A stretch of DNA of 64,000 nt from Paractinoplanes ovalisporus (GCF_016834655.1 NZ_JAENHP010000001.1:1-64000), one strand, 5' to 3'; positions 7,699-16,786 are shown, counted from the first letter of the stretch. Notes: generated from the sequence alone by a model not told the origin. Numbers and translations: made by a program.

Positions 7699-8607
7699 CG
7701 CCCGACCGAGCCGACGCGCCAGCACATCGCAGCGGTCGCGCAGCTCGGGCGGCTCCACCACCTCGAAGTCGTGACCGAGCAGCACGATGTGCATGAGGAT
7801 GAAGTCGAGACTGCCCGCCCCACTGGTCACCTCGCACGTGTCGCCGGCCAGGGGACGTACGACGGCCGCGGTCGCCGGAATCTGGGCGCGGACCGTGTCG
7901 AAAGGCGCGTGCACGACGAACCGGGCCTGGTAGCGGTAGACGCGGCTGGACACGCTCTCCTGCACGTACGAGGCCGCGTCCGGCGCCTCCCGCGGACGGA
8001 ACCGCCACGTCCGTACGGAAATATCTGACATGCGGTCGAGCCGGAACGTCCGCCAATCGTCGCGCCCCAGGTCGTACGCCAGCAGGTACCACCGCCGGTC
8101 CGAGGCGACCAGGCGGTACGGCTCGATCCGCCGCTCCTGCCCCTTGTAGACGAAACCGACCTCAACCTCGTCGCGGCAGGCCCGCGCCAGCGTCATCAAC
8201 GCCTCGGACTCCACGGGTGGCCGCCCGGCCGCGCCTAAGGACGAGACCGAACCGGCCAGCGCCCGCATCTCGTGCCGCAACCGAGTGGGCAGCACCCGGT
8301 CGAGCTTGGTCAGCGCCCGCAGCGCGGCGTCACCCGACTCGGCCCCGGCCAGCAGGGCGACCGCGGTCGCGATGGCCTCCTCGTCGTCGAACAGCAGCGG
8401 CGGCAGATCCTGGCCGGGGCCGAGCTGGTAGCCGCCGCCGACACCCTGGCCGGCGTGCACGGGATAGCCGAGGACACGCAGGCGTTCGACGTCGCGCCGG
8501 ACCGTCCGGGTGGTGACCCCGAGCCGCTCAGCGAGCTCGGGTCCGGTCCAGACGCGGCGCTGCTGGAGCAGCCCGAGCAGGGCGAGCACCCGCTCGGTGG
8601 TCCCCAT
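7675..8607 (-). CDS. YafY-type HTH/WYL-domain transcriptional regulator
   Basis: A 310-aa protein. N-terminal winged HTH (residues about 3-57: VLALLGLLQQRR, then LAERLGVTTRTVRRDVERLRVLGYPV), linker, and a WYL domain with EVGFVYKGQERRIEPYRLVASDRRWYLLAYDL (about residues 150-190) where WYL reads as RWYLLAY. The C-terminal WCX-like extension follows. WYL proteins sense ligands such as nucleotides or nucleic acid. Start: ATG at 8607 because GGAGG sits 3-4 nt upstream; ATG at 8616 and 8637 are in frame alternatives. Divergent from the DinB gene, which is a plausible target. Confidence 0.85.
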   Translation of the reverse strand: MGTTERVLALLGLLQQRRVWTGPELAERLGVTTRTVRRDVERLRVLGYPVHAGQGVGGGYQLGPGQDLPPLLFDDEEAIATAVALLAGAESGDAALRALTKLDRVLPTRLRHEMRALAGSVSSLGAAGRPPVESEALMTLARACRDEVEVGFVYKGQERRIEPYRLVASDRRWYLLAYDLGRDDWRTFRLDRMSDISVRTWRFRPREAPDAASYVQESVSSRVYRYQARFVVHAPFDTVRAQIPATAAVVRPLAGDTCEVTSGAGSLDFILMHIVLLGHDFEVVEPPELRDRCDVLARRLGRAALSPVRE

Positions 8608-8678
8608 GTCCTCCATGCGGATCACTCTTCCAGACATTGCGGACCGATCCTGTCCTCCTTCCGTGCGAGGGTGGGGTC

Positions 8679-9212
8679 ATGGACCGATTCGACTGGAACC
8701 GGACGCTGCGTGAGCAGTGGGAATGGCACTGGGACAACCAGGTGCGGGAGCGGTTGGAGGGGCTGACCGACGACGAGTACTTCTGGGAGCCCGTGCCCGG
8801 CGCGTGGAACGTACGGCCGCGGGGCGCGGACTGGACGATCGACTTCGCTTTCCCGCAGCCCGATCCGGCGCCCGTGACGACGATCGCGTGGCGGCTCGGG
8901 CACGTCATCGTGGGCGTGCTGGCCGTGCGCAACGCCGCCCACTTCGGCGCGGCGCCGGCGTCGTACGAGGATTGGCCGTACGCGGGAAACGCCGCCCTCG
9001 CCCGCAAACAGCTCGAAGAACAGCTCGACCTGTGGATGGCGGGGGTGCGCGCCCTCGGCGAGGATGGGCTGCGCCGCCCGTGCGGGCCCGCCGAACCCTA
9101 CCCGGACGCGCCGATGGCGACGCTCGTTCTGCACATCCACCGTGAACTGATCCACCACCTGTCCGAGGTCGCCCTGCTGCGCGACCTCTACCTGAGGGGA
9201 GCCACCCGATGA
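8679..9212 (+). CDS. DinB-superfamily protein
   Basis: A 177-aa four-helix-bundle protein of the DinB/mycothiol-transferase superfamily. Supporting segments are the N-terminal helix WNRTLREQWEWHWDNQVRERLEGLTDDEYFW, the ISW-like AWRLGHVIVGVLAVRNAAHFG and the C-terminal metal-helix HIHRELIHHLSEVALLRDLY, which carries several of the expected histidines. The family contains thiol-dependent transferases and many unknowns. Start: ATG at 8679. It shares a 4-nt ATGA overlap with the VOC gene, so the two are translationally coupled. Confidence 0.8.
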   Translation: MDRFDWNRTLREQWEWHWDNQVRERLEGLTDDEYFWEPVPGAWNVRPRGADWTIDFAFPQPDPAPVTTIAWRLGHVIVGVLAVRNAAHFGAAPASYEDWPYAGNAALARKQLEEQLDLWMAGVRALGEDGLRRPCGPAEPYPDAPMATLVLHIHRELIHHLSEVALLRDLYLRGATR

Positions 9213-9670
9213 GCCGTACGATCCAGGTCACTTTTGACGCGCACGACCCGAAGATGCTGTCCACCTTTTGGCGCGACGCCCTCGGCTACGTGCATCCCGG
9301 CCCGCCCGGGGTCACGGTGGAACCGGGCACCGACCCCCTGGACGCGTGGGACGAGTTTCTCGAACGCAACAACGTGCCGATGGAGCGCCGCAACGCCGCG
9401 TCGGCCCTGGAAGACCCGGACGGTACGGGCCCGCGCATCTTCTTCCAGCAGGTGCCGGAGGACAAGGTCGCCAAGAACCGGCTGCATCTGGACGTCCGGG
9501 CGGCGCCCGGTCTCGACGGCGACGACCGGATGGCCGCCCTCGAGAAGGAGTGCGACCGCCTGGTGGGCCTCGGCGCCAAGCGGATCAGCCGGTCCGAGCC
9601 CGCTCCCCCGATGAGTTTCGGGTTCATCGTGATGAACGACCCCGAGGGAAATGAGTTCTGCCTGGACTGA
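9209..9670 (+). CDS. VOC-superfamily (glyoxalase-like) protein
   Basis: A 153-aa protein with the glyoxalase/bleomycin-resistance/dioxygenase fold. Visible hallmarks: N-terminal IQVTFDAHDPKMLSTFWRDALGY and C-terminal FGFIVMNDPEGNEFCLD. The middle contains RIFFQQVPEDKVAKNRLHLDV, where a metal-site His and Glu are expected. Typical of actinobacterial VOC proteins fused in function to detoxification or unknown chemistry. Start: ATG at 9209, overlapping the DinB stop (ATGA). Confidence 0.85.
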   Translation: MSRTIQVTFDAHDPKMLSTFWRDALGYVHPGPPGVTVEPGTDPLDAWDEFLERNNVPMERRNAASALEDPDGTGPRIFFQQVPEDKVAKNRLHLDVRAAPGLDGDDRMAALEKECDRLVGLGAKRISRSEPAPPMSFGFIVMNDPEGNEFCLD

Positions 9671-9690
9671 CCGTTCGGCACGATGGGGCC

Positions 9691-10467
9691 ATGGCGAATC
9701 TCGGTCTGGTGTTCAACGACGTTCCGGAACTGTACGAGCGGGCCCGCCCCGGCTACCCCGACGCCCTGTTCGACGACCTGTCGGCGATCACCGGTCTGGG
9801 CGCCGGCGCGAAGGTGGTCGAGGTCGGGGCGGGCACCGGCCAGGCGACGCGGTCGCTGGCGAGGCTCGGCTGCGCGGTGACGGCGCTGGAACCCGGCCCC
9901 GACCTGGCCGCCGCGCTGGCCCGCAAGCAGCTGCCCGACGTTGACGTGCTGAACACGACCTTCGAGGAGTGGCAGGCCGGCGCCGGGGGCTTCGACGCGG
10001 TGGTGGCCGCCTCCTCGTGGCACTGGGTCGACCCGGCCGTCGGCTGGCGCAAGGCGTACGACGTGTTGCGCCCCGGCGGCTGGCTGGCCCTGCTGGGTCA
10101 CGTGGTGGTCCGCCGGGAGGGCGAGCCCGAGAACTACGCCGAGACGGCCGACCTGCACGAGCGCTACTCCCCCGGCAACCCGGTCTGGGGGCACCCGCCG
10201 CTGGAGGAGGAGGCCCGCGGCTCCGACCAGTCGCTCGACCCCCGTTTCGGGCCGGCGATCGTCCGCTGGTATCCGACGGCCCAGGAGTTCGACGGCGCGG
10301 GCTTTGCCGATCATCTGCGCACCCTGTCGCCGTACCGCAGCCTGCCCGCCGACGTCCGGGAGCCGCTGCTCGACGCGGTGGCCGAACGCATCCGCACCCG
10401 CCTGGGCGACCGGGTCACCCGCCGCTACCTCACCGTGCTGCGCCTGGGGCAGCGAGGCGAGGACTAG
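9691..10467 (+). CDS. Class I SAM-dependent methyltransferase
   Basis: A 258-aa protein with the SAM-binding motif VVEVGAGTGQATRSLA (about residues 42-57), an acidic residue ending beta 2 (ALEPGPD) and the post-II segment GFDAVVAASSWHWVDP typical of UbiE/Tam-like methyltransferases. Substrate unknown. Start: ATG at 9691, 20 nt after the VOC gene stop, probably the same operon. Its stop TAG and the stop of the convergent YCII gene share the tetramer CTAG (10464-10467). Confidence 0.85.
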   Translation: MANLGLVFNDVPELYERARPGYPDALFDDLSAITGLGAGAKVVEVGAGTGQATRSLARLGCAVTALEPGPDLAAALARKQLPDVDVLNTTFEEWQAGAGGFDAVVAASSWHWVDPAVGWRKAYDVLRPGGWLALLGHVVVRREGEPENYAETADLHERYSPGNPVWGHPPLEEEARGSDQSLDPRFGPAIVRWYPTAQEFDGAGFADHLRTLSPYRSLPADVREPLLDAVAERIRTRLGDRVTRRYLTVLRLGQRGED

Positions 10468-10958
10468 CGGCGGCCGCCGACCCGCCACGGGTAGACCGAC
10501 GCGCCCGCCGGGGCTGAATGGGTGGCGGCTTCGAGCGACGGGGCTTCCAGCAGGGCGGCCCGGCCCAGGTGGGCGGCGCCGTCCAGGGCGAAGAGTTCCC
10601 CGTACGCAATGAGGTGTTTGGAGGTTATCGGAGTGTTGCCGCCGGCGATGACCAGGAAGCCGGTGCCGCTCGGGGTGACCGTGCGACGCAGCAGGTTGAC
10701 GTAGCGGCACAGCATCACCGACTCGAAGACGCCGCCCCGGTAGTACGGCTCCTCATAGGCGAACACGCGCGCCGCCTCCACGTCGGGCAGGTCGGCGATG
10801 TGCAGGCTGCCGGTGGGGTCGCCGTGCTCGTCGAGCGTCGGCCCGCGGGCGATGAGACGGTCCGCGTACTCGTCGAGGAACCCCCAGTGCTCCTCGGTGA
10901 GCTTCATCTTGAGACCGAGCGAGCCGGGCTTGTCCCGGCCGTACACAAAGAACTGCAC
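10464..10958 (-). CDS. YCII-related domain protein
   Basis: A 164-aa protein with a YCII-type ferredoxin-like fold: start QFFVYGRDKPGSLGLKMKLTEEHWGFLDEYADRLIARGPTLDEHGD, then GSLHIADLPDVEAARVFAYEEPYYRGGVFESV. The C-terminal half (from about residue 90) is an extra segment not seen in minimal YCII proteins. YCII proteins are small enzymes or sensors of unknown role. Start: GTG at 10958 is chosen because AGAGG lies 5 nt upstream; the longer frame to 11003 has no ribosome site. Confidence 0.75.
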   Translation of the reverse strand: MQFFVYGRDKPGSLGLKMKLTEEHWGFLDEYADRLIARGPTLDEHGDPTGSLHIADLPDVEAARVFAYEEPYYRGGVFESVMLCRYVNLLRRTVTPSGTGFLVIAGGNTPITSKHLIAYGELFALDGAAHLGRAALLEAPSLEAATHSAPAGASVYPWRVGGRR

Positions 10959-11025
10959 GTATACCTCTGTCGGACACGCGCGGCCGCCCGGTGTGCCAGG
11001 CACCGGGCGGCAGCAACAAGAACGG

Positions 11026-12291
11026 TCAGGAACAGTACGTGGTCTGCTTGCCGATCACTTTGTACGGGCAGTCTGCCACCTCGGCCAGAAGCAGCGCGGC
11101 CTCCCGGTTGCGGGTCGTCTCACGGGTGATGACGCTGGCCGGCGGATAGAAGCCACCACCCGACGCCGACCGCGGGTACATCTCGAACGTGTAGGCGAAG
11201 ATCTTGTGCGTGCCCCACAGCCAGTCCAGCAGGTCACCGTCGGTGATGTACAGGTCGGACGACTGCTCCGGCGTGTAGTTGTTGGTGGCGGCCATCTGCC
11301 GGCCGAACGTCGAGAACGTGTTGTAGTCGTCGGTCGTCATGCCGGTGGTGGTGTTCGCGGTGGTGTGCCCGAACGGCCAGAGAACCAGTTCCGAGTACGT
11401 GTGGAAGTCCATCGCGGCCCGGATCTGCTGCTTGCCACCCACCACCCGGCTGTTCACGAAGTCCCGCACCGCACGCGTCTCCGGCGCCGAGAAGGCCGAG
11501 GGCCCACGGTACGTCGCCGAGGACGTGCTGCCCGACGAGCCACCGCAGCAGCCCCAGCGGTAGCCGTAGTTGCGGTTCAGGTCGGTGCCGACGTTCGACG
11601 ATCCGCTGTTGGGCTGCCGGTTCTTACGCCATGACCGGTAGCTGCCGGTAGCAACGTCGTATTCGGAGCCGTCCGGGTTGACCGACGGGATGATCCAGAT
11701 CTCGCGGCTGTTCACGATGGAGCGGATCCGGCTGTCCCCCGCATAGTTGCCGGTGTACAGGTTGAGCAGGTAGACCGCCATCTCGACGGTCAGGTGCTCC
11801 CGAGCGTGGTGGTTGGCGTCGTAGAGCACTTCCGGCTCGTTCTCATCGGTGCCGACATTGTCCGAGATCTTCACAGCGACGATGTCGCGTCCCTCGTACG
11901 TCTTCCCGAGCACCCGCTTGCTGGCGATAGCCGGATAGGCGGCCACGACCCGGTTGACCTCGGTGATCAGCTCGCTGTAGTTGTGGTAAGGAGCGTCCGA
12001 CGGCGGAAAGTCGAAGGTGGAGAGCACGGGCTGCACGGTGAAGCCCTGCCGCTGAAGGGCCCGCACCTCTTGCGGCGTGGCAGTCACGGTCACCACGGCA
12101 TGCTCAACACTGTCGATGGCAACGCCGGTGCGGGCAATCTGGTTGCGCTGCCCCTGATTCCGTACGTCGTAGATCTCGTACTGCGCCGGTTCGGTGCTCA
12201 CGGTCGGCGCCGCATCGGCCGGGACCCCGGCGATCAACGCGCCCAGCATGGCGACGGTCAGGGCGGCCACAGCGGTACGTCGTCGTCTCAT
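11026..12291 (-). CDS. Secreted zinc carboxypeptidase, M14 family
   Basis: A 421-aa extracellular peptidase. Residues 1-28 form a Sec signal peptide (RRRR, hydrophobic core, ADAA cleavage region). An N-terminal propeptide-like region (to about residue 100) precedes the M14 domain. Zinc ligands are in [11 protein letters not shown] (H162, E165) and a later DFHTYSEL; Arg/Asn of the substrate site are in VNPDGSEYD and [11 protein letters not shown]; the catalytic Glu is in FTFEMYP. This set matches carboxypeptidase A/T-like enzymes of Streptomyces and Thermoactinomyces type. Start: ATG at 12291 with GGAGG 8 nt upstream; the longer frame to 12585 crosses the repeat region and is rejected. Confidence 0.9.
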   Translation of the reverse strand: MRRRRTAVAALTVAMLGALIAGVPADAAPTVSTEPAQYEIYDVRNQGQRNQIARTGVAIDSVEHAVVTVTATPQEVRALQRQGFTVQPVLSTFDFPPSDAPYHNYSELITEVNRVVAAYPAIASKRVLGKTYEGRDIVAVKISDNVGTDENEPEVLYDANHHAREHLTVEMAVYLLNLYTGNYAGDSRIRSIVNSREIWIIPSVNPDGSEYDVATGSYRSWRKNRQPNSGSSNVGTDLNRNYGYRWGCCGGSSGSTSSATYRGPSAFSAPETRAVRDFVNSRVVGGKQQIRAAMDFHTYSELVLWPFGHTTANTTTGMTTDDYNTFSTFGRQMAATNNYTPEQSSDLYITDGDLLDWLWGTHKIFAYTFEMYPRSASGGGFYPPASVITRETTRNREAALLLAEVADCPYKVIGKQTTYCS

Positions 12292-12399
12292 GAACGACCT
12301 CCAGGTGGGGGAAGATGTCCACCACCCCACCATTGCGCTGCATTGATGGCAATCTATTCGGTCATGCCAATGACTACCTCTTTCCGGAGTGATAGTCGG

Positions 12400-12545
12400 T
12401 CGGCCTGCTTCGGTCGTGGCTTGCCGGGCGCGCGGCGTCGTGGTCCCGCTGACTGCCGCCCCTTCGGCTGCGTGCATGGTTGCGCGGCGTCCCAGGCGGC
12501 CGTCGTCGTGGTCAAGGTGGGTGCCGCCGCGCACGCTTTGTTGGG
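12400..12545 (-). repeat. Left array of the 68-bp repeat family (reverse orientation)
   Basis: About two copies of the 68-bp unit seen at 13300-13625, but in the opposite orientation. For example, ggcgtcgtggtcccgctgac followed by tgccgccccttcggctgcgt is the complement of the right-hand units. The remaining intergenic sequence (12292-12399 and 12546-12841) holds no gene that I can support; it is less GC-rich than its surroundings between about 12550 and 12760. Confidence 0.7.
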
Positions 12546-12841
12546 GGCGGGCCGATGCCGTCTCTTGGATTGCGGGAGATTTCATGCTGCCGTTTCTTGC
12601 CGCTATTGTTTCGCGGGGCGCACGGCCATTCCGTCAGACGGGAGCGGCGCGGAACATAACCAGCCTCCGGGTGCCTGCGAGGTTCCTTTCTGTTGGCTTC
12701 GCCGCTTGGGTCGGTGACGGTTTCGGAACTCCTGGAACCGTCGCGGGGAATGCTTGATTGAGTGGGGCTCGGCAACTGGCTGACGGGCGCGGCTGCGGCT
12801 GCGCCTGGCCCCGCTGCGGTTTGCTCTGCGTTCGCGGAAGG

Positions 12842-13174
12842 CTACGCCGAGACTTCACGACTCGCCGGGTCAGCGTCCCGGTTCACGATCGGGTCTGCCG
12901 CCTCCGCGCGCCGTTGCTGGTCAGCGGGCAGTTCCGGCGACGCCTCGCGCGGGCTCGCGGGCGCACCACTTGCCGTCGGCCGGTCACTGGGGCGATCGCG
13001 GTCGAGGTTGCGCAGGTAACGCAGGCGCGCGGCGTGGCGCTGAGCAAGACCCCAGGCGCGGTGCCGTTCGTGCTCGCGGCGAAACTCCTCACCCGCCTCA
13101 GAATAGTTGCGACGCTTCGTCCGGTCGCGCATTTTGGCGAGTTCGGATGAGGTGAACAATTGAAGCTGGCGCAT
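12842..13174 (-). CDS. Small basic protein of 110 aa, unknown function
   Basis: Not a family of known function. The N-terminal 60 residues (RQLQLFTSSELAKMRDRTKR, then NYSEAGEEFRREHERHRAWGLAQRHAARLRYL) are charged and helical; the C-terminal 50 are disordered and rich in Ala, Pro and Asp. I believe similar proteins occur in several copies in Micromonosporaceae genomes (recollection, not checked). It stands alone between two inverted arrays of a 68-bp repeat. Start: ATG at 13174, 12 nt after GATAAT, which could be a -10 element of a nearly leaderless transcript. The codon use and strand asymmetry favour this frame over the antisense ones. Confidence 0.6.
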   Translation of the reverse strand: MRQLQLFTSSELAKMRDRTKRRNYSEAGEEFRREHERHRAWGLAQRHAARLRYLRNLDRDRPSDRPTASGAPASPREASPELPADQQRRAEAADPIVNRDADPASREVSA

Positions 13175-13299
13175 GCTTAATTATCCCGCACGACCGCCAC
13201 TCAAGCACCGTTCGATCATGCCAAAATATGTCGATCAACCCATCACCACCGGGTCATTGATAAACTGTTTTCAGAAAGAGAATGGACTCCTCACCGCAA

Positions 13300-13625
13300 G
13301 CGGCCGCAGCAACCCGGACCACGACGCCGCACGCCTGGCAAGCCACGCAACCACCAGCAAAGCGCGAGCGGCCGCAGCAAGCCCGACCACGACGGCGGCC
13401 GCCTGGCAAGCGCGCAACCACAAACCGAGCGCAAGCGGCGGCAACAAGCCCAGCCACGACGCCGCGCGCCTGGCGAGCCGCGCAACCACGCACCCAGCTG
13501 AAGGGGCGGCAGACAGCGGGACTACGACGCCGCACGCCTGGCAAGCCGCCCAGCCATGCACTCACCGCAAGGGGCGGCAGTCAGCAGGACCACGACGCCG
13601 CACGCCTGGCAAGCCGCGGCAACAA
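13300..13625 (+). repeat. Right array of the 68-bp repeat family
   Basis: Five units with the core acgacgccgcacgcctggca agcc start at 13321, 13389, 13456, 13524 and 13592 (spacing 68, 67, 68, 68). Each unit also holds gcaaccac and ggggcggcag or a variant. The alternating 67/68 spacing breaks any frame, so the open frame running across it is not taken as a gene. The stretch 13175-13299 is AT-richer and holds nothing recognisable beyond a possible promoter. Confidence 0.85.
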
Positions 13626-13632
13626 ACCGATC

Positions 13633-14139
13633 CTAATGAAATGGCGGCTCCCCAAACGAAGCCCGAATCCGAACAAGATCCCGCAACCGAGGCTCAGTAA
13701 CCCCCGCCATCCACCGACTGATCGTCTTGGTGGAAACCTCCAACCGCCGAGCAGCAGCCTCAATGGTCAGACCTTCAGCCCGCAACCGATCAGTAAGCCA
13801 AGCCGCAAACGTCTGCCCCGACACCAACGGCGGCGGCGCCGGCGCCGTAGCCGGTACGAACACCACGTCCACCTCGGCCGAGGACGGCAAGATGCGCAGC
13901 GAGACCTCGATGACCCCGGCCGAGCCGGCGCCCGAGAGCAGCACCCCCGCCACCCTCTCCCCCAGCACCCGCACATCATCGTCCGACACGGGACGGTCGC
14001 TCAGGTGGCGGCGTACGAAGTCCCGGACGTCGGGCAGGGCGGACGGGCGGGCCGGGAAGGCTCGCGTCACGATCTCCAGAGGACGTATCTCCACGTGCTC
14101 GGGCACGTCCGGCAGCCTATCGGGTGACGGGACAGTCAC
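13633..14139 (-). CDS. Helix-turn-helix regulator with a degenerate ATPase-like N-terminus
   Basis: A 168-aa protein. The C-terminal 60 residues are an XRE/MerR-like helix-turn-helix (FAAWLTDRLRAEGLTIEAAARRLEVSTKTISRWMAG). The N-terminal part (PDVRDFVRRHL, then DDDVRVLGERVAGVLLSG, VIEVSLRILPSSAEVDVVF) is similar in pattern to a truncated RsbW-type HATPase domain without the N and G boxes (inference from pattern only). Start: GTG at 14139; a second GTG is in frame at 14106. It is divergent from the orphan hydrogenase small-subunit gene with 22 nt between starts, so it is a plausible local regulator of the hydrogenase locus. Confidence 0.7.
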   Translation of the reverse strand: MTVPSPDRLPDVPEHVEIRPLEIVTRAFPARPSALPDVRDFVRRHLSDRPVSDDDVRVLGERVAGVLLSGAGSAGVIEVSLRILPSSAEVDVVFVPATAPAPPPLVSGQTFAAWLTDRLRAEGLTIEAAARRLEVSTKTISRWMAGVTEPRLRDLVRIRASFGEPPFH

Positions 14140-14161
14140 TGTACGGCGCTACCATCGGCCG

Positions 14162-15127
14162 ATGTCGCCTGCAGAAGAACCGGACGTTCTCCACATTCTC
14201 TGGATGAACGGCGGGCTCAGCTGCGACGGCGAGTCGGTGGCGTTGACCGCGGCCACCCAGCCCAGCATCGAGGAGATCGTGGCGGGGGCGCTGCCGGGAT
14301 TACCGCCGGTGGCTTTGCACTGGCCCTATTTCGACTTCGACAGTGGGCCCGAGCACGCGCGGGACGGGTTCATCCAGTGGTTCCACCGGGCCGACCGGGG
14401 GGAGCTCGACCCGTTCATCCTGATCGTCGAAGGTTCCGTGCCGGATGAGGGCAACAAGGACGCCGGGTATTGGAGCGGGTTCGGCAACGATCCGCGGACG
14501 GGGCAGCCGATCACGGCTACCGAGTGGCTGGGCCGGCTCGCTCCCAAGGCCACCGCGGTCATGGCGGTCGGCACCTGTGCCGCGTACGGGGGAATCCACG
14601 CGATGGCCGGGAACCCGACCGGCGCCATGGGCGTGCCCGATTTTCTCGGCGCGCGGTGGCGGTCGAAGGCGGGGCTTCCGATTGTCTGTGTGCCGGGCTG
14701 CCCGACCCACCCGGACAATCTGGCCGAGACCATTCTTCAGCTGCTCTACCAGGTCGGCGGGCAGGCGCCCGCGATGGAACTGGACGAGGCGCTGCGGCCG
14801 ACCTGGCTGTTCGGGCACACCGTGCACGAGGGGTGTGACCGCGCCTCCTATTACGACTCGAGTGACTTCGCTTCGTCGTACGGCACCTCGAACTGCCTGG
14901 TCAAGGTCGGTTGCTGGGGTCAGGTGGTGCGGTGCAACGTGGCCAAACGAGGGTGGATCAACGGGGTGGGTGGCTGCCCGAACGTGGGCGGCATCTGTAT
15001 CGGCTGCACGATGCCGGGGTTCCCGGACAAGTTCATGCCGTTCATGGAGGCGCCGGCCGTCGAACCGGAGTACGCGCCGCTGGTGCGGACGCTGCGCGGG
15101 TTCACGCTGCGGATCGCCGGGGGTTGA
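14162..15127 (+). CDS. [NiFe]-hydrogenase small subunit, orphan second copy
   Basis: A 321-aa small subunit closely similar along its length to the one at 16941-17981. It has no Tat signal. Proximal cluster region: LSCDGES gives C21 and E24 where the paired subunit has Asp; VGTC and VPGC supply the other cysteines. Distal ligands HEGC, SNC and GCWG and medial RCN, GGICIGC are all present, so FeS binding is likely intact. It lacks the C-terminal tail of roughly 25 residues of the paired copy. No large subunit lies beside it. Start: ATG at 14162. It could substitute for the other subunit, form an alternative complex with the single large subunit, or be an electron-transfer partner; the sequence does not decide. 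Confidence 0.85.
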   Translation: MSPAEEPDVLHILWMNGGLSCDGESVALTAATQPSIEEIVAGALPGLPPVALHWPYFDFDSGPEHARDGFIQWFHRADRGELDPFILIVEGSVPDEGNKDAGYWSGFGNDPRTGQPITATEWLGRLAPKATAVMAVGTCAAYGGIHAMAGNPTGAMGVPDFLGARWRSKAGLPIVCVPGCPTHPDNLAETILQLLYQVGGQAPAMELDEALRPTWLFGHTVHEGCDRASYYDSSDFASSYGTSNCLVKVGCWGQVVRCNVAKRGWINGVGGCPNVGGICIGCTMPGFPDKFMPFMEAPAVEPEYAPLVRTLRGFTLRIAGG

Positions 15128-15248
15128 CGTCCGACATCGCCCGGACGGGGTGGACAGATGTGTCCGACAACAGTGGGTCTGGTGCGGTGGTGGCCGCCGG
15201 TAGCAACGTGTGGGCCGGAACAACCAGCGAACCGACGAGGTGGATCCC

Positions 15249-15815
15249 GTGATCTGGCGAAAACTGTGGGCGCGACGGACGCTCACCGAGATTCCCGTCA
15301 GCTGTGGCGGCAGCAAGCGGGAAGGCAGCGCGGGTGCGAAGGCCGGCAGCGCGGGGGTGAAGGGCGGCCGCGCCGGAACCACCCTGGTCGTCCGCGAACC
15401 CGAGGCGCAGTGGTGGGCGGAACCGGCCCGGTCGACGATGACCGTCGCCGCCCTCCACGAGGACGAGTGCCTCACAGCAGCGGCGGACCGCCTTGCGCCG
15501 CTGGCCGCCGAGGACGAGTTGCTGGTTGTCCTCGGAACGGGCAGGCCGGAGGTGCGGGACACCGTGGTCCGACACCTGCGCCTCCGCCTGCCCCGGCACG
15601 ACGTGGTCGGGCTGACCACCCGCCCCGGCAACCTGCTGCGGGACGCGGCCACCGTCGAATGCCTGCTCGACCACGGCAGCCTGCCGGTTGTCGTCACCGG
15701 CGCGGAAAACCTGTTCGAGGTCACCGCGGCCATCGCCAGTTATCTGCGCGCCGACCGGGTGCTGCGGACCGTCCACACGGCGTGGGAACGCCGGAGAGTG
15801 AGTGTCACTTCGTGA
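15249..15815 (+). CDS. Hydrogenase-locus protein of unknown function
   Basis: A 188-aa protein I do not recognise. Residues 1-35 are basic ([14 protein letters not shown]) and run into a [18 protein letters not shown] low-complexity stretch. The rest looks like an alpha/beta Rossmann-like domain: [52 protein letters not shown]. No nucleotide motif is clear. Start: GTG at 15249, after gaggtggatccc; an in-frame frame extension to 15210 has no better start. It lies between the orphan small subunit and HypB, and its 3' end overlaps hypB by 11 nt tail to tail. Confidence 0.6.
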   Translation: MIWRKLWARRTLTEIPVSCGGSKREGSAGAKAGSAGVKGGRAGTTLVVREPEAQWWAEPARSTMTVAALHEDECLTAAADRLAPLAAEDELLVVLGTGRPEVRDTVVRHLRLRLPRHDVVGLTTRPGNLLRDAATVECLLDHGSLPVVVTGAENLFEVTAAIASYLRADRVLRTVHTAWERRRVSVTS

Positions 15816-16458
15816 GCAACCAGTCCAGCCAGGCGTCCACCCCGTCGCCCCGGGTCGCCGAGAGCGCCAGCACCTCCCGCGGGCCCAGGTATTTCCGGCA
15901 GAGGTCGAGGTCGAAGTCGACGTACGGCAACAGGTCCAGCTTGTTCACCACGACCAGATCCGCGGCGGCGAACATGGCCGGATACTTCAGCGGCTTGTCG
16001 GTGCCCTCGGTGACCGAGACGACCACGACCCGGGCCGCCTCCCCCAGGTCGAACAGGGCCGGGCAGACCAGGTTGCCCACGTTCTCGACGAACAGCCAGG
16101 AGCCGGGGACCGGGTCGAGGCGTTCCACGGCGTCGCGCACCATCGCGGCGTCGAGGTGACAGCCGGCGCCGGTGTTGACCTGCACGGCGGGGACGCCGGT
16201 GGCGCGGATCCGGTCGGCGTCCAGGGCCGTCTCCTGATCGCCCTCGATCACGGCGGCCGGCCCGGGGAAGGTCCGCAGGGTGCGTTCGAGCAGGGTGGTC
16301 TTGCCCGACCCGGGCGAGCTCATCAGGTTGATCACGCGCAGCGAACGTGACGCGAACCAGTCCCGGTTGTGCGCGGCCAGGTGGTCGTTGCGCGCGAGCA
16401 CTTTCTGCTCGAGGGTGATCTCTTCGTGGGGATGCCCGCATCCGCAGGTCGCACACAT
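15805..16458 (-). CDS. hypB: Hydrogenase nickel-incorporation GTPase HypB
   Basis: A 217-aa GTPase that inserts Ni into the large subunit with HypA. N-terminal metal-binding motif MCATCGCGH (Cys 2, 5, 7), P-loop [10 protein letters not shown] (about residues 47-56), EGDQET (switch region), [10 protein letters not shown] with the conserved metal-site Cys and His, [10 protein letters not shown], and the G4 motif [10 protein letters not shown]. Length is normal for the short, His-tail-free HypB. Start: ATG at 16458, 4 nt after the HypA stop region on the same strand. It forms a leftward hypA-hypB operon, divergent from the structural genes. Confidence 0.95.
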   Translation of the reverse strand: MCATCGCGHPHEEITLEQKVLARNDHLAAHNRDWFASRSLRVINLMSSPGSGKTTLLERTLRTFPGPAAVIEGDQETALDADRIRATGVPAVQVNTGAGCHLDAAMVRDAVERLDPVPGSWLFVENVGNLVCPALFDLGEAARVVVVSVTEGTDKPLKYPAMFAAADLVVVNKLDLLPYVDFDLDLCRKYLGPREVLALSATRGDGVDAWLDWLLTK

Positions 16459-16462
16459 CGGG

Positions 16463-16786
16463 TCAGCTCACCTCCATCGAGACGATCTGGAGTTCCCGTC
16501 CGGCGGTCACGTCGACGTCGGCGCTGCCGCAGGGGCACAGCAGTCCGTGGATCGGACCGTGGTGTCCGCACGTGCGGCACTGCCCGGCCGCCGGCACCGC
16601 GACCATCTCGAGCCGGGCTCCGGCGGCCAGGGTCCCCTCGGTGGCGAGGTCGAAGCTGAAGCTCATCGCCTCGGGGACGACCGCGGTCAGGGCGCCGATC
16701 CGGAGAGTCACGCGGTGTACCCGCCGGTCGCCGGCGCGGGTGCACACGGCCTCGACGACGCTCTGGGCAATTGCCAGCTCATGCAC
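16463..16786 (-). CDS. hypA: Hydrogenase nickel metallochaperone HypA
   Basis: A 107-aa protein. Its N-terminal [13 protein letters not shown] gives the Ni-binding His2. The zinc domain is QCRTCGHHG then [10 protein letters not shown]. The spacing C-x2-C-x10-C-x-C is one residue shorter at the second pair than the usual C-x2-C, a variant seen by eye. Start: GTG at 16786 (the codon before the conserved His-Glu). The longer frame upstream crosses the promoter region and is rejected. Donates Ni to HypB. Confidence 0.92.
   Translation of the reverse strand: MHELAIAQSVVEAVCTRAGDRRVHRVTLRIGALTAVVPEAMSFSFDLATEGTLAAGARLEMVAVPAAGQCRTCGHHGPIHGLLCPCGSADVDVTAGRELQIVSMEVS

Noticed and set aside
13173..13700. 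175-aa open frame across the 68-bp array
   Set aside because: Composition is that of the repeat, spacing is 67/68 bp and would break frame, and the divergent HTH gene occupies the same strand pair.
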